Positions 46,390-54,092 of a DNA stretch of 64,000 nt are shown piece by piece. Made by a program: the position numbers and the translations under genes. Position 1 is the first letter of the stretch; each line of letters starts with the position of its first letter. Under the pieces are notes generated by a model. It did no database searches and had not been told where the DNA came from. It saw nothing but the letters and a program-made list of their open reading frames with translations. Origin of the DNA: Emticicia sp031378345 (GTDB lineage: Bacteria > Bacteroidota > Bacteroidia > Cytophagales > Spirosomataceae); contig JANNDY010000092.1 in assembly GCA_031378345.1 (NCBI GenBank), positions 1 to 64,000 on the forward strand. The letters are read 5' to 3'.

Positions 46390-47472
46390 TTAAATCTTCA
46401 CCGTTCCACCAGTTTTTGCGGCTTGATAAATTGCTTCTACCACTCGAATATCACGCAAGCCTTCTTCACCTGGAGCAATTAACTGTGTCGAATTCATTAG
46501 TGCCACGCAATCTTCGTCCATTTGTCGGGCTTGTTGATTTTTTAATGGAAATTCTATAATTCCTTTTGAATGGCTACCTTTATTGCCAGAATAGCTCGAA
46601 AAAGGCTCCATTTTTAGCCAACCTTTTTCATAATTCACTTGCAAATAATTCATATTTATTCCGAAACTCGTGTGGCAAGCTGCCAAAGCACCGCTCGGAA
46701 ATTGTAACTGAAACATCATCGTTTCTTCTACTTCTTTGTAAATTTCGGGACGAGTCGTGCTTGACTGAGCCGTTACTGCAATCGGTTCTTCGCCAGTTGC
46801 CAACCTCGCACCTTGCAGTGCATATACGCCCATATCGCCCATTACGCCACCGCCGAGAGCTTTATTTTGCTTCCAATGAGTAGTTCTTGCATCAAAATAG
46901 CCAGCTCCGCACGAAACCATTCGCACTTTTCCGTACAAATTTTCTTTAGTAATACGCATATATTCTTGCGTATTTGGATCGTGCTGACAGCGGTAGCCAA
47001 TCGCTAAATTTACTTTATTGTCTTTACAAACTTTAATCATCGCCATGCAATCATTGACCGAAGGAGCCATCGGCTTTTCGCAAAAAACGTGTTTTCCTGC
47101 TTTTGCGGCACGAATAACATATTCTTTGTGCATCGAGGGGGGCAGCACAACATACACAATATCAATATCTGGATTATTGGCAATTGTGTCGAAATTTTGA
47201 TAATTATAAATATTTTTATCAGGAATATTATATTTCTGTTTCCATTTTTCAGCCTTTTCGGGCGAGCCAGTTACGATTCCTGCCAAATAACATTTTTCGG
47301 TCATTTGTAGGGCAGGAGCAAGCAAATCGGTGCTATAATAGCCCAAGCCTACCAAAGCAATACCTAATTTTTCTTTCTTTTTTGCTGTACTTGCAAGCAA
47401 AACATTCGGTGAAAATAGGGTTGCTGCACCTCCAATGATGATTGATTTAAGTGCATCTCTTCTGTCTAACAT
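46390..47472 (-). CDS. Gfo/Idh/MocA-family oxidoreductase, exported
   Basis: NAD(P)-dependent oxidoreductase of 360 residues with a twin-arginine-like signal (DRRDALKSIIIGGAATLF, about 3-20). Rossmann region is IALVGLGYYS; the family's lysine motif is CEKPMAP; further marks are GYRCQHDPNTQEY, GGGVMGDMGVYALQGAR and CHTSFG. Substrates are usually sugars or inositols; here unknown. Twin-arginine export with bound cofactor is usual for this subgroup in Bacteroidota. Confidence 0.93.
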   Translation of the reverse strand: MLDRRDALKSIIIGGAATLFSPNVLLASTAKKKEKLGIALVGLGYYSTDLLAPALQMTEKCYLAGIVTGSPEKAEKWKQKYNIPDKNIYNYQNFDTIANNPDIDIVYVVLPPSMHKEYVIRAAKAGKHVFCEKPMAPSVNDCMAMIKVCKDNKVNLAIGYRCQHDPNTQEYMRITKENLYGKVRMVSCGAGYFDARTTHWKQNKALGGGVMGDMGVYALQGARLATGEEPIAVTAQSSTTRPEIYKEVEETMMFQLQFPSGALAACHTSFGINMNYLQVNYEKGWLKMEPFSSYSGNKGSHSKGIIEFPLKNQQARQMDEDCVALMNSTQLIAPGEEGLRDIRVVEAIYQAAKTGGTVKI

Positions 47473-47536
47473 TGTTTGAATAGTTTAAAGTTGAAGTTTC
47501 TTGTAATTTAATCAACTTAGTAAATTACATATTCGG

Positions 47537-47558
47537 TAACCGAGCGTAGCCGAGGTTA
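47537..47558. repeat. CTCGGCTnnGCTCGG-type palindrome, copy 3
   Basis: TAACC and GGTTA arms enclose GAGCGTAGCCGA; the reverse complement has CCTCGGCTACGCTCGG. It provides the TAA stop codon of the lipoprotein gene next to it. Confidence 0.75.
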
Positions 47559-48704
47559 ATATTTATCATAAAAACGCCTAATTCTCGACGTTACTTGGTC
47601 ATAAATTGGCTTGGTAAATTCAATGAATAATTGTTGGGGTGGGGGAGGAAGCTCTTCACGATTTCGGGTCATGTTGAGTTCCGTAGTTGTCAAAGCTCTT
47701 TCATCGCCATTGAAACTTGCCCATTCGTTGGTCCAATTAAATTCTCCGGGAATTTCTTCTCGTGAAAGTGTTTTATTCGACCGAAAATCAATTACTTCCA
47801 TTGATAAAATGCCTCTTGAGCGAACTACTTTGCGAGATTTAACAATTTGAGCATGTACTTTGCCATAAACAGGCACTTTTTTGCCATCAATTGTTGCTTC
47901 TCCAGTTTTTACACTGTCTTTGCTCGTAACATTTTGGCGGTCGGTTTGCACATTTGTTTCTCCCACCACAAAATCAATAAATTCAAGTCTAACTATATGG
48001 TCGGGCGTAAGTTTGACTGTTTTTGCTTCTGTTGGCGAATAAAAACGAATAAATTTATTCATTCGGCGATTTGTGCGTAGAAATTCATCAACTTTTCCTT
48101 GAAAATAATCATTGCTATATTGAAAAAGGCGAGAATTTATTTTAGGTTGCTCAAGCACCACATGATACGAACCAGCATCAAGGGCGTCTTCCAAGCGATT
48201 TCGGGCATCTTTGTAATTTGGAGCGAAAATGGTGATTTTTTCAAAATTATCATAAGCCATCCTTGCTGTTTCTTTCGAAGGATTCCCTTTCATCAAATCT
48301 ATACCCAAGGCATAACGCTCGGCGGCAGCATTATCACGGGCATTTTCGGCTTCTTTAAAATATGTTTGTGGACTTACCAATCTTCGGCAGGCAGTACAAT
48401 GCTCAATTGCATCTTGCATTTTATTGAGCTTGGTATAATAATCTAAAACACTTTCCCAACGAAATTGCTGATTGGCATTTTGGGTGCGGTCAATATCTCT
48501 CAAAAACTCATTTTGTGCATTTTTGTAAGCGGCAGGCAATACTTCGGTTGATTTACTATTGTCAGTATCTTTTTTAAGTTTTTCTACTGCTTGCAAAACA
48601 GCCTCATAATAATTGCCTTTTTCGAGGGCTTTTGTACCACTTTTTGAGCAAGAAATGGAAAATAGAAGAAAGCCAATGGCTAAATGCTTTACTGAATTTT
48701 TCAT
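47556..48704 (-). CDS. Lipoprotein with helical repeats, unknown
   Basis: Lipoprotein of 382 residues from the ATG at 48704 (signal FLLFSISCSK). A TPR-like helical N-domain (ALEKGNYYEAVLQAVEKLK, about 25-190) precedes a beta-rich part (HIVRLEFIDFVVGET) and a C-terminal FIEFTKPIYDQVTSRIR. It resembles unnamed Cytophagales lipoproteins. Single gene; the function is not evident. Confidence 0.78.
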   Translation of the reverse strand: MKNSVKHLAIGFLLFSISCSKSGTKALEKGNYYEAVLQAVEKLKKDTDNSKSTEVLPAAYKNAQNEFLRDIDRTQNANQQFRWESVLDYYTKLNKMQDAIEHCTACRRLVSPQTYFKEAENARDNAAAERYALGIDLMKGNPSKETARMAYDNFEKITIFAPNYKDARNRLEDALDAGSYHVVLEQPKINSRLFQYSNDYFQGKVDEFLRTNRRMNKFIRFYSPTEAKTVKLTPDHIVRLEFIDFVVGETNVQTDRQNVTSKDSVKTGEATIDGKKVPVYGKVHAQIVKSRKVVRSRGILSMEVIDFRSNKTLSREEIPGEFNWTNEWASFNGDERALTTTELNMTRNREELPPPPQQLFIEFTKPIYDQVTSRIRRFYDKY

Positions 48705-48813
48705 GGGAAATTGGTTTTGGGTTTTAGAATGGCTTCGCAATATAACGGTTTTTGATTATTTTTTTATTGAATTTTTGGTAGGATTAACAAATTATTATGA
48801 TTTTTCTTAAAAA

Positions 48814-48846
48814 AAATGTGATACACTTTTCGAGCATATCACATTT
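48814..48846 (-). terminator. Terminator of nuoB
   Basis: AAATGTGATA and TATCACATTT form a perfect 10-base stem with a 13-base loop. On the minus strand, it is followed by a T-run, 22 bases behind the nuoB stop. Confidence 0.85.
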
Positions 48847-48867
48847 AATGTATTGATAATCATATAT

Positions 48868-49383
48868 TTAACTATTGATTTGAATTTCCGAAAGTTTCTG
48901 AGTTTTAACTTTTTCTTGCAATTTCAAAATTCCGCCAATCAATGCTTCTGGGCGAGGAGGGCAGCCCGGCACATAGACATCCACAGGAATAATTCTATCA
49001 ACACCTTTGACAACATGATAACCATGCTCCCAATATGGACCACCACAATTGGAGCAACTTCCCATCGAAATGACGTATTTTGGGTCGGGCATTTGTTCGT
49101 ACAAACGTTTGATTCTGTCTGCCATTTTGAAGGTAACAGTTCCCGAAATAATCATTAAATCTGCCTGACGTGGCGAGTTTCTTGGAAAAACTCCAAAGCG
49201 TTCTAAGTCATAATTGGAAGCAAAAGTTGCCATCATTTCTATGGCACAGCACGCCAAACCAAAACCAAGTGGCCATAGAGAATTGGCTCTTGCCCAGTTG
49301 GTCAGCTCATCGAGCGAAGTTAAAATCACTTCACTTTCGCCAGTTTTTATATGTGCCTCTTTTTCGAGTGTGTCAAAATTCAT
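48868..49383 (-). CDS. nuoB: NADH-quinone oxidoreductase subunit B
   Basis: Complex I subunit carrying the N2 iron-sulfur cluster; 171 residues. The four ligands are C45 and C46 in GLACCAIEM, C110 in MGSCSNCGG, and C141 in PGCPPRPEA. Its first codons overlap the end of an unknown gene (49373-50383) that separates it from nuoA. A terminator follows, so nuoC and other subunits are elsewhere. Confidence 0.97.
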   Translation of the reverse strand: MNFDTLEKEAHIKTGESEVILTSLDELTNWARANSLWPLGFGLACCAIEMMATFASNYDLERFGVFPRNSPRQADLMIISGTVTFKMADRIKRLYEQMPDPKYVISMGSCSNCGGPYWEHGYHVVKGVDRIIPVDVYVPGCPPRPEALIGGILKLQEKVKTQKLSEIQINS

Positions 49384-50383
49384 TTTTTCTGAGTTTATTG
49401 AAAAACATCTTTTGTTCTTCTGGAATAGCCTTCATCAATTCTGGTGCATAATCTATTGCTGTAGGATACAACTTTTTTAATTTTTCAGGGTAACCTCCGA
49501 AAAATTCATTGTTTCGTAAGTTGATAGCATAGATTTCATTGTCCTGAATAATGTGCGTATACCAAAAACCATCAGTATCTTTCTTCAAAAAAATATGTTG
49601 CCAATAATTTCTTTTGGGAGTAAATATTCTAATTTGGTAATATTCAAAATTGCTATTTGAATTCAATAAAATATCCCCTAAATCATAATCAATGTTAACG
49701 CCATAAGTTTGAGCTGGTATTTTTCTAATTAATTCATATTGTCTATTAACATAATGATACAATTCAATTGATACATCTGTTAGAGGGTACTTCCCAGGTG
49801 AATGAGCCATTTCTCCCTCTACACCACAATGAAAATATAATAAATTCTGTTTTTCCCTATATTGATATATTAAAATTGAAAGATAGCTATCACCACCTGT
49901 AACACTACCTTTCAAATATTCAAGTTTTTTTGCTTGAGTTTCATTTATAACTTTAACTTGAGATAAGTTGTTGTCAATTACATTATTTAATTCAAGAATT
50001 TTTTTCTGTTGTTCTTTAAGTAGCTTGATATTTTTATCTGCTAATAAACTCAACTCATTTGTATTTGAAGTTGTACTATCAATTTTCTCTGTTGTTGTAT
50101 TAATTTTGTTTGATAAATTTAAATTAACTGTTGCTGTTCTTATAGCTTCCGCCGATTTGTCAAGATTACTAATAGTGTTATTTAATATTTCATTTTGTGT
50201 CTTTCCTGATTTTTCATCTTGAAAAAATTTTCCAAAGATTCCAAAACCAGTTATGATTATACCTATTGTTCCAGCAATAGCTACAAATTTTTTTGGGTCT
50301 ATGTTGCTCAATCCTAAGATTAAACCAATAATTATTAGAATAAATCCAATCGTAATTAAACCATATGTCATCTGTTTTTTCAA
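49373..50383 (-). CDS. Membrane-anchored coiled-coil protein inserted between nuoA and nuoB
   Basis: Protein of 336 residues, not recognised. Two hydrophobic segments (about 8-27 and 33-52) are followed by a coiled-coil-like region (about 60-155, rich in N, T, K, E and I) and a globular C-terminal domain (about 165-336) with LSILIYQYREKQNLLYFHCG, YHYVNRQYELIRKIP and WQHIFLKKDTDGFWYTHII. It shares 11 bases with nuoB and lies 37 bases behind nuoA. Asparagine-rich, AT-rich composition suggests recent arrival. Confidence 0.78.
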   Translation of the reverse strand: MKKQMTYGLITIGFILIIIGLILGLSNIDPKKFVAIAGTIGIIITGFGIFGKFFQDEKSGKTQNEILNNTISNLDKSAEAIRTATVNLNLSNKINTTTEKIDSTTSNTNELSLLADKNIKLLKEQQKKILELNNVIDNNLSQVKVINETQAKKLEYLKGSVTGGDSYLSILIYQYREKQNLLYFHCGVEGEMAHSPGKYPLTDVSIELYHYVNRQYELIRKIPAQTYGVNIDYDLGDILLNSNSNFEYYQIRIFTPKRNYWQHIFLKKDTDGFWYTHIIQDNEIYAINLRNNEFFGGYPEKLKKLYPTAIDYAPELMKAIPEEQKMFFNKLRKNEF

Positions 50384-50420
50384 TTTCTAAATTATAGGTT
50401 CTTATAATTGCCACTAACGA

Positions 50421-50891
50421 CTATTTATCAGCATATTTTTTATTGACTTCCTCATACATTTCTATCGGAACTTTGCTTTTAAATTTCGGTATTCTGAATT
50501 CTGGTTTTGTCCATTCTAAATATCCTTTTGCCCAAACATAAGCTAAACCAAGTGCCAAAATTCCTATAAAAATAAACATTTCAACAAGCGTAAACCAGCC
50601 CCAAAGTCCGTTGGTTTGTTGAATCAAATCTTTGTTCCCAAAAACAGTTGCCCAAGGAAATAAAAATACCAACTCAACATCAAAAAGTATGAAAATCAAA
50701 GCCACAACATAGAATTTAGCATTAAATTGCACATTTGCATTGCCAATAGGGTCTTCACCTGACTCGTAAGTAGTCAGTTTTTCAGGGTTTGGATTCTTTG
50801 GACGGAGCAACCACGAAATACCAAAAATCAAGGTAATTGCCATTGCTGCCAAAAGTATTGCCAAAAGTATTATTCCAAAATCTGAGAGCAT
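50421..50891 (-). CDS. nuoA: NADH-quinone oxidoreductase subunit A
   Basis: Membrane subunit of complex I near the quinone site; 156 residues with three segments. Family marks are YESGEDPIGNANVQFNAKFYVVALIFILFDVELVFLFPWA, read here in two parts (YESGEDPIGNA and FDVELVFLFPWA). In most genomes, nuoB follows directly; here an orphan gene intervenes. Confidence 0.96.
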   Translation of the reverse strand: MLSDFGIILLAILLAAMAITLIFGISWLLRPKNPNPEKLTTYESGEDPIGNANVQFNAKFYVVALIFILFDVELVFLFPWATVFGNKDLIQQTNGLWGWFTLVEMFIFIGILALGLAYVWAKGYLEWTKPEFRIPKFKSKVPIEMYEEVNKKYADK

Positions 50892-50898
50892 AATTTTT

Positions 50899-50980
50899 AA
50901 ATGTTAAATGGTGAATGGTGAATGGTAAATGAAGTTTTCAGAAATTAAAATTCAACATTTATCATTCACCATTTAGCATT
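50899..50980. repeat. Inverted oligomer repeats nuoA-rhodanese
   Basis: AATGGTGAATGG-type words (50899-50931) face CATTCACCATTTAGCATT words (50953-50980). The right arm supplies part of the rhodanese stop codon. Confidence 0.85.
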
Positions 50981-51284
50981 ATATTTCTCTAAACGCCATA
51001 ATTCCGCCTAAAACATTGTGAACTTTCTCGAATCCTTGCGAAATAAGATAGTTTTTGGCTTTTCCACTTCTTGCTCCGCTTCGGCAATGAATGTAAATTT
51101 CTTGCCCTTTCATGGCTTCAAGTTCGTCCAAACGGTCGGGAATCTCGCCTAATGGAATGAGAATTCCACCCAAATTATCATCTTCGTATTCGTGTTCTTC
51201 TCGCACATCAATTAGGTTGATAGCTTCTTCATTTTCGAGCAATTCTTTTAGTTGCTCAGCTGTAATGTCGTAATTTTTGTCCAT
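50979..51284 (-). CDS. Rhodanese-like domain protein
   Basis: 101 residues, a single rhodanese domain: NLIDVREEHEYEDDNLGG, IPLGEIPDRL, and the active-site C67 in HCRSGARSG. It transfers or carries sulfur; partner unknown. It lies between inverted oligomer repeats on both sides, behind the T9SS cargo gene. Confidence 0.93.
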   Translation of the reverse strand: MDKNYDITAEQLKELLENEEAINLIDVREEHEYEDDNLGGILIPLGEIPDRLDELEAMKGQEIYIHCRSGARSGKAKNYLISQGFEKVHNVLGGIMAFREI

Positions 51285-51290
51285 AATTTA

Positions 51291-51360
51291 ATTGCTTTAG
51301 GCTTTACGTTTTAAGCCTTGATTTAAATAAATGTTTTTAAAGCGTAAAGCCTAATGCTTA
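51291..51360. repeat. Inverted repeat of GGCTTTACG words
   Basis: Arms at 51291-51313 and 51338-51360 agree at about 19 of 23 positions (TTAGGCTTTACG / CGTAAAGCCTAA), giving a long hairpin between the rhodanese and T9SS genes. Confidence 0.85.
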
Positions 51361-51368
51361 CAACCCTC

Positions 51369-53171
51369 TCAATGCAAAACTACAATCTTACGAATAAAAT
51401 TCTTTTTTCCGTCCGAAAAGTTGATGAAATAAGTATTTTCTGGAAGATTTTCGAGGCTAAGTTCTTGACTATCAATTGTTTTCGAGAAAACTTCTTTTCC
51501 TGAAACGTCAAAAATATTAATCGTTTTTATGCTTTCCAAATTCCATTTTATTTTGCCAGAAGTTGGATTTGGATAAATCATAAACTGCTCTGACGGTGCT
51601 TCGTTGGCGGTCAAAACATTGGGTTGCCCATTTGCAGCTTTGCGAGAACCCATCACAGGCCGCACCATCAAACTGCCTTTCAGCGAAGTATTTCTCAGCC
51701 AATCACTGCCATTATTATAGAAAATTTTGTCAGCAAATTGTGGTGTATTTTTATCAATTCCTATGGCTATTACGTCTTCATTTACCTTTGTCCAAGCCAC
51801 ATAAAACGTATCTTTTACAGCAACATTCAAATCAAGTTGATATTCGGTAAAACCATTTATTTCTGGAGAATATTGCACTTTTGCCGATTGTTGGTGTAGT
51901 ACTTTTCCGGGAATCCCTTTTGTGCTTTCTAAAATTTGTATTTGAAAAAACTGTCCAGAAATATCCTTAAAATAAGGACTAAAATTAAACCTAACTGCAC
52001 CAAGCGTATCGGATTTATTCAAAACAAACTGCACGGCGGCTTTACCTAAACTTTGGTCGTAATCTGCACCAATTTCTGCTGTGCCATCATCGTAGGCATA
52101 AAAATCATCTAAAATTGTATAAGTCGAAATCGAATCATTTGCTGTAAGATTTGCTTCGGGAATATTATTTGTAGAATCTGGTAAATTAATAATATCAGCT
52201 TTTTCGTAAGAAATATATTCTTTAAATTTCAAAACAGCACTTTTTTGTTTGAAATTAGTAATCGGCGAAATTGTATTTTTCTTAGAAGGTGTTGTTGGAG
52301 CAGTAATCGTTTCATTTCCTCCAACAGTATTTACATAAACTGTTTTGGAAAGTGTATCCGTAATTTGCCAATTAAAATTTACAATCCTTGCAGTTTTTTG
52401 AAGATTACTAATTTCAACTTCCATCGAAGGGTTCACTTCTGCCGCTGGATTAACCAAATATTGCTTCATTGGCATTGCCGAATATCTTTTCAGATAAGTG
52501 CTTTTGATGCCTCTACAGGCAACATCTTGGGTGTAAATATCTTTGAGTTTGCGTTTTTTATTCAAATATACGAAATCAATATGCCAAGTATCAAATGCTC
52601 CTGACTGACGACCTTTTGCCTCAAACCTAAATTGAAATTTATCATGAAAAAAGGCAGTAGATTTTATCGCAATCAATTTTTGTCGAAAAGTATTTTCCAA
52701 AACACCTTGTTGCTTCCAGACTGGTATCCATTTATTGCTTTTATCCAAAAATGAAACCATGAGTGTGTCGTCAGTGTCGGGCAATTCTCCCAAACCACGG
52801 GCTTCCCAAAAAAAACTAAAGTAAACCGAATCGGCAGGAATTGAAGTTGATAAATCTATCGGACGAGAAGTAAGGCTATCGGTACGACCATAAGCCAATT
52901 TATTGGTAAAATCGTAGGGCAAACCAGCTATGTTTTTGCCATCAAAAGTAGCAACATTTACAGTAGGTTGATTAATTGCAAAGGTATTATTGATGTTCAC
53001 ACCGCCATTTGTCCAAAGTTTTGGATTAGGATATGCACCCTTTGTTAATGAAAAATCATCAAAAAAAGGCAAGGTAAGCGACTGACTATAAGCTATTTGT
53101 GTGAAAAATAGTGTTGATAAAATAACAGACCTGCAAATGTTTACAGGTCTGTTTATATAATGGCTTTTCAT
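51369..53171 (-). CDS. T9SS-secreted protein with C-terminal sorting domain
   Basis: Protein of 600 residues. The N-terminal region has a repeat-encoded stretch (INRPVNICRSVI, residues 6-17) before the signal peptide core. Beta-rich middle domains follow. The type A sorting domain closes it (about 520-600; IYPNPTSGKIKW, NIFDVSGKEVFS, FIRKIVVLH), so it is exported by type IX secretion and processed. Role unknown. It starts 21 bases after the PASTA gene ends. Confidence 0.9.
   Translation of the reverse strand: MKSHYINRPVNICRSVILSTLFFTQIAYSQSLTLPFFDDFSLTKGAYPNPKLWTNGGVNINNTFAINQPTVNVATFDGKNIAGLPYDFTNKLAYGRTDSLTSRPIDLSTSIPADSVYFSFFWEARGLGELPDTDDTLMVSFLDKSNKWIPVWKQQGVLENTFRQKLIAIKSTAFFHDKFQFRFEAKGRQSGAFDTWHIDFVYLNKKRKLKDIYTQDVACRGIKSTYLKRYSAMPMKQYLVNPAAEVNPSMEVEISNLQKTARIVNFNWQITDTLSKTVYVNTVGGNETITAPTTPSKKNTISPITNFKQKSAVLKFKEYISYEKADIINLPDSTNNIPEANLTANDSISTYTILDDFYAYDDGTAEIGADYDQSLGKAAVQFVLNKSDTLGAVRFNFSPYFKDISGQFFQIQILESTKGIPGKVLHQQSAKVQYSPEINGFTEYQLDLNVAVKDTFYVAWTKVNEDVIAIGIDKNTPQFADKIFYNNGSDWLRNTSLKGSLMVRPVMGSRKAANGQPNVLTANEAPSEQFMIYPNPTSGKIKWNLESIKTINIFDVSGKEVFSKTIDSQELSLENLPENTYFINFSDGKKNFIRKIVVLH
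53124..53153. repeat. Hairpin in the signal-peptide region of the T9SS gene
   Basis: AACAGACCTG and CAGGTCTGTT form a perfect 10-base stem, with three more pairs after one mismatch. It is read in frame as residues about 7-16. Confidence 0.85.
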
Positions 53172-53192
53172 ATTGAAAAAATCGTTTGCATC

Positions 53193-53981
53193 TTATTTGT
53201 TTTGTTCGACAGCACCCAAAGGGTCATCCCCTGCTATTTCTACATCAATAACGTCTCCAACATGAATTTTATTTCCATCTGCTGAAGGTCTTTGTTTGAT
53301 AATTGTACCATCTGCACTGCCCTCAACTGCTCCCACATAGCGTTTTGTGAGAACCAAATTTTGCCCTGATGCCAAAATTTCAGCTTCGTCGGCAGCCATT
53401 CCAACTAAATTAGGAACATCTACCATTTGGTTGCCTACGCCATCACCAATGACAAAAACAACTGTTGAACCTTTCGGAATTAGTGAACCGGGTTTTATTT
53501 CTTGCCCATTAAACTTGATTTTCAGTACTGAATTTTCTTCCAATGCAGGTACTAATTCCGAAGGACCAGCTTTTAATTGAGCAGACAGAAGTTGGTTTTT
53601 TGCACTTGATTCTGAGCGACCAAGCACATCTGGCACTTTTACCATTGGAGCTTTTTCGGATACAATAGTTAAGTAAATTTTACGACCTTCTTTCACCGTC
53701 GAACCTGCTTTTGGATATTGTGCTTGAATCGAAAGCGGTTTTGCTCCTGCCACAAACGTACAATCGCTCACCTCAAAGTCTAAATCTCGGTCGTCGAGGG
53801 CTTTTTCCATTTCTTCCATTGTCAAACCTTTCAAGTCAGGAACAGTTATTGACTGCCCGTGATTGGTACTCCAAGGTAGATAAATGAAGAAAAAACTAAA
53901 AAATACTATCAAAAACAAGGCAAGTATGATGCCAATGTGTGTAAAAATATCTGTTTTTGAATTTGTGCTAAATTTTGACAT
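53193..53981 (-). CDS. PASTA-domain membrane protein
   Basis: 262 residues: one membrane segment (about 14-36) and three PASTA repeats (about 44-110, 112-180, 184-255), each with the VPDLKGLTMEEMEKALDD-type pattern. PASTA domains bind peptidoglycan or muropeptides in kinases and PBPs; this one has no kinase part. Probably co-transcribed with the T9SS gene downstream. Confidence 0.93.
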   Translation of the reverse strand: MSKFSTNSKTDIFTHIGIILALFLIVFFSFFFIYLPWSTNHGQSITVPDLKGLTMEEMEKALDDRDLDFEVSDCTFVAGAKPLSIQAQYPKAGSTVKEGRKIYLTIVSEKAPMVKVPDVLGRSESSAKNQLLSAQLKAGPSELVPALEENSVLKIKFNGQEIKPGSLIPKGSTVVFVIGDGVGNQMVDVPNLVGMAADEAEILASGQNLVLTKRYVGAVEGSADGTIIKQRPSADGNKIHVGDVIDVEIAGDDPLGAVEQNK

Positions 53982-54003
53982 TTTTTATGGGTTTGAAAAC
54001 TGT

Positions 54004-54040
54004 AAACCTTGCAGGATTTGAACGGCATCTTGCAAGGTTT
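54004..54040. repeat. Hairpin with AAACCTTGCA arms
   Basis: AAACCTTGCA (54004-54013) and TGCAAGGTTT (54031-54040) pair perfectly, and the stem continues inward with one weak pair. It lies between the peptide transporter end and the PASTA start; terminator or dispersed repeat. Confidence 0.75.
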
Positions 54041-54092
54041 TGAATGAAATATTCAGCAAAAAAAAGGTATTTTAGGGAAATAACAAAGAACT

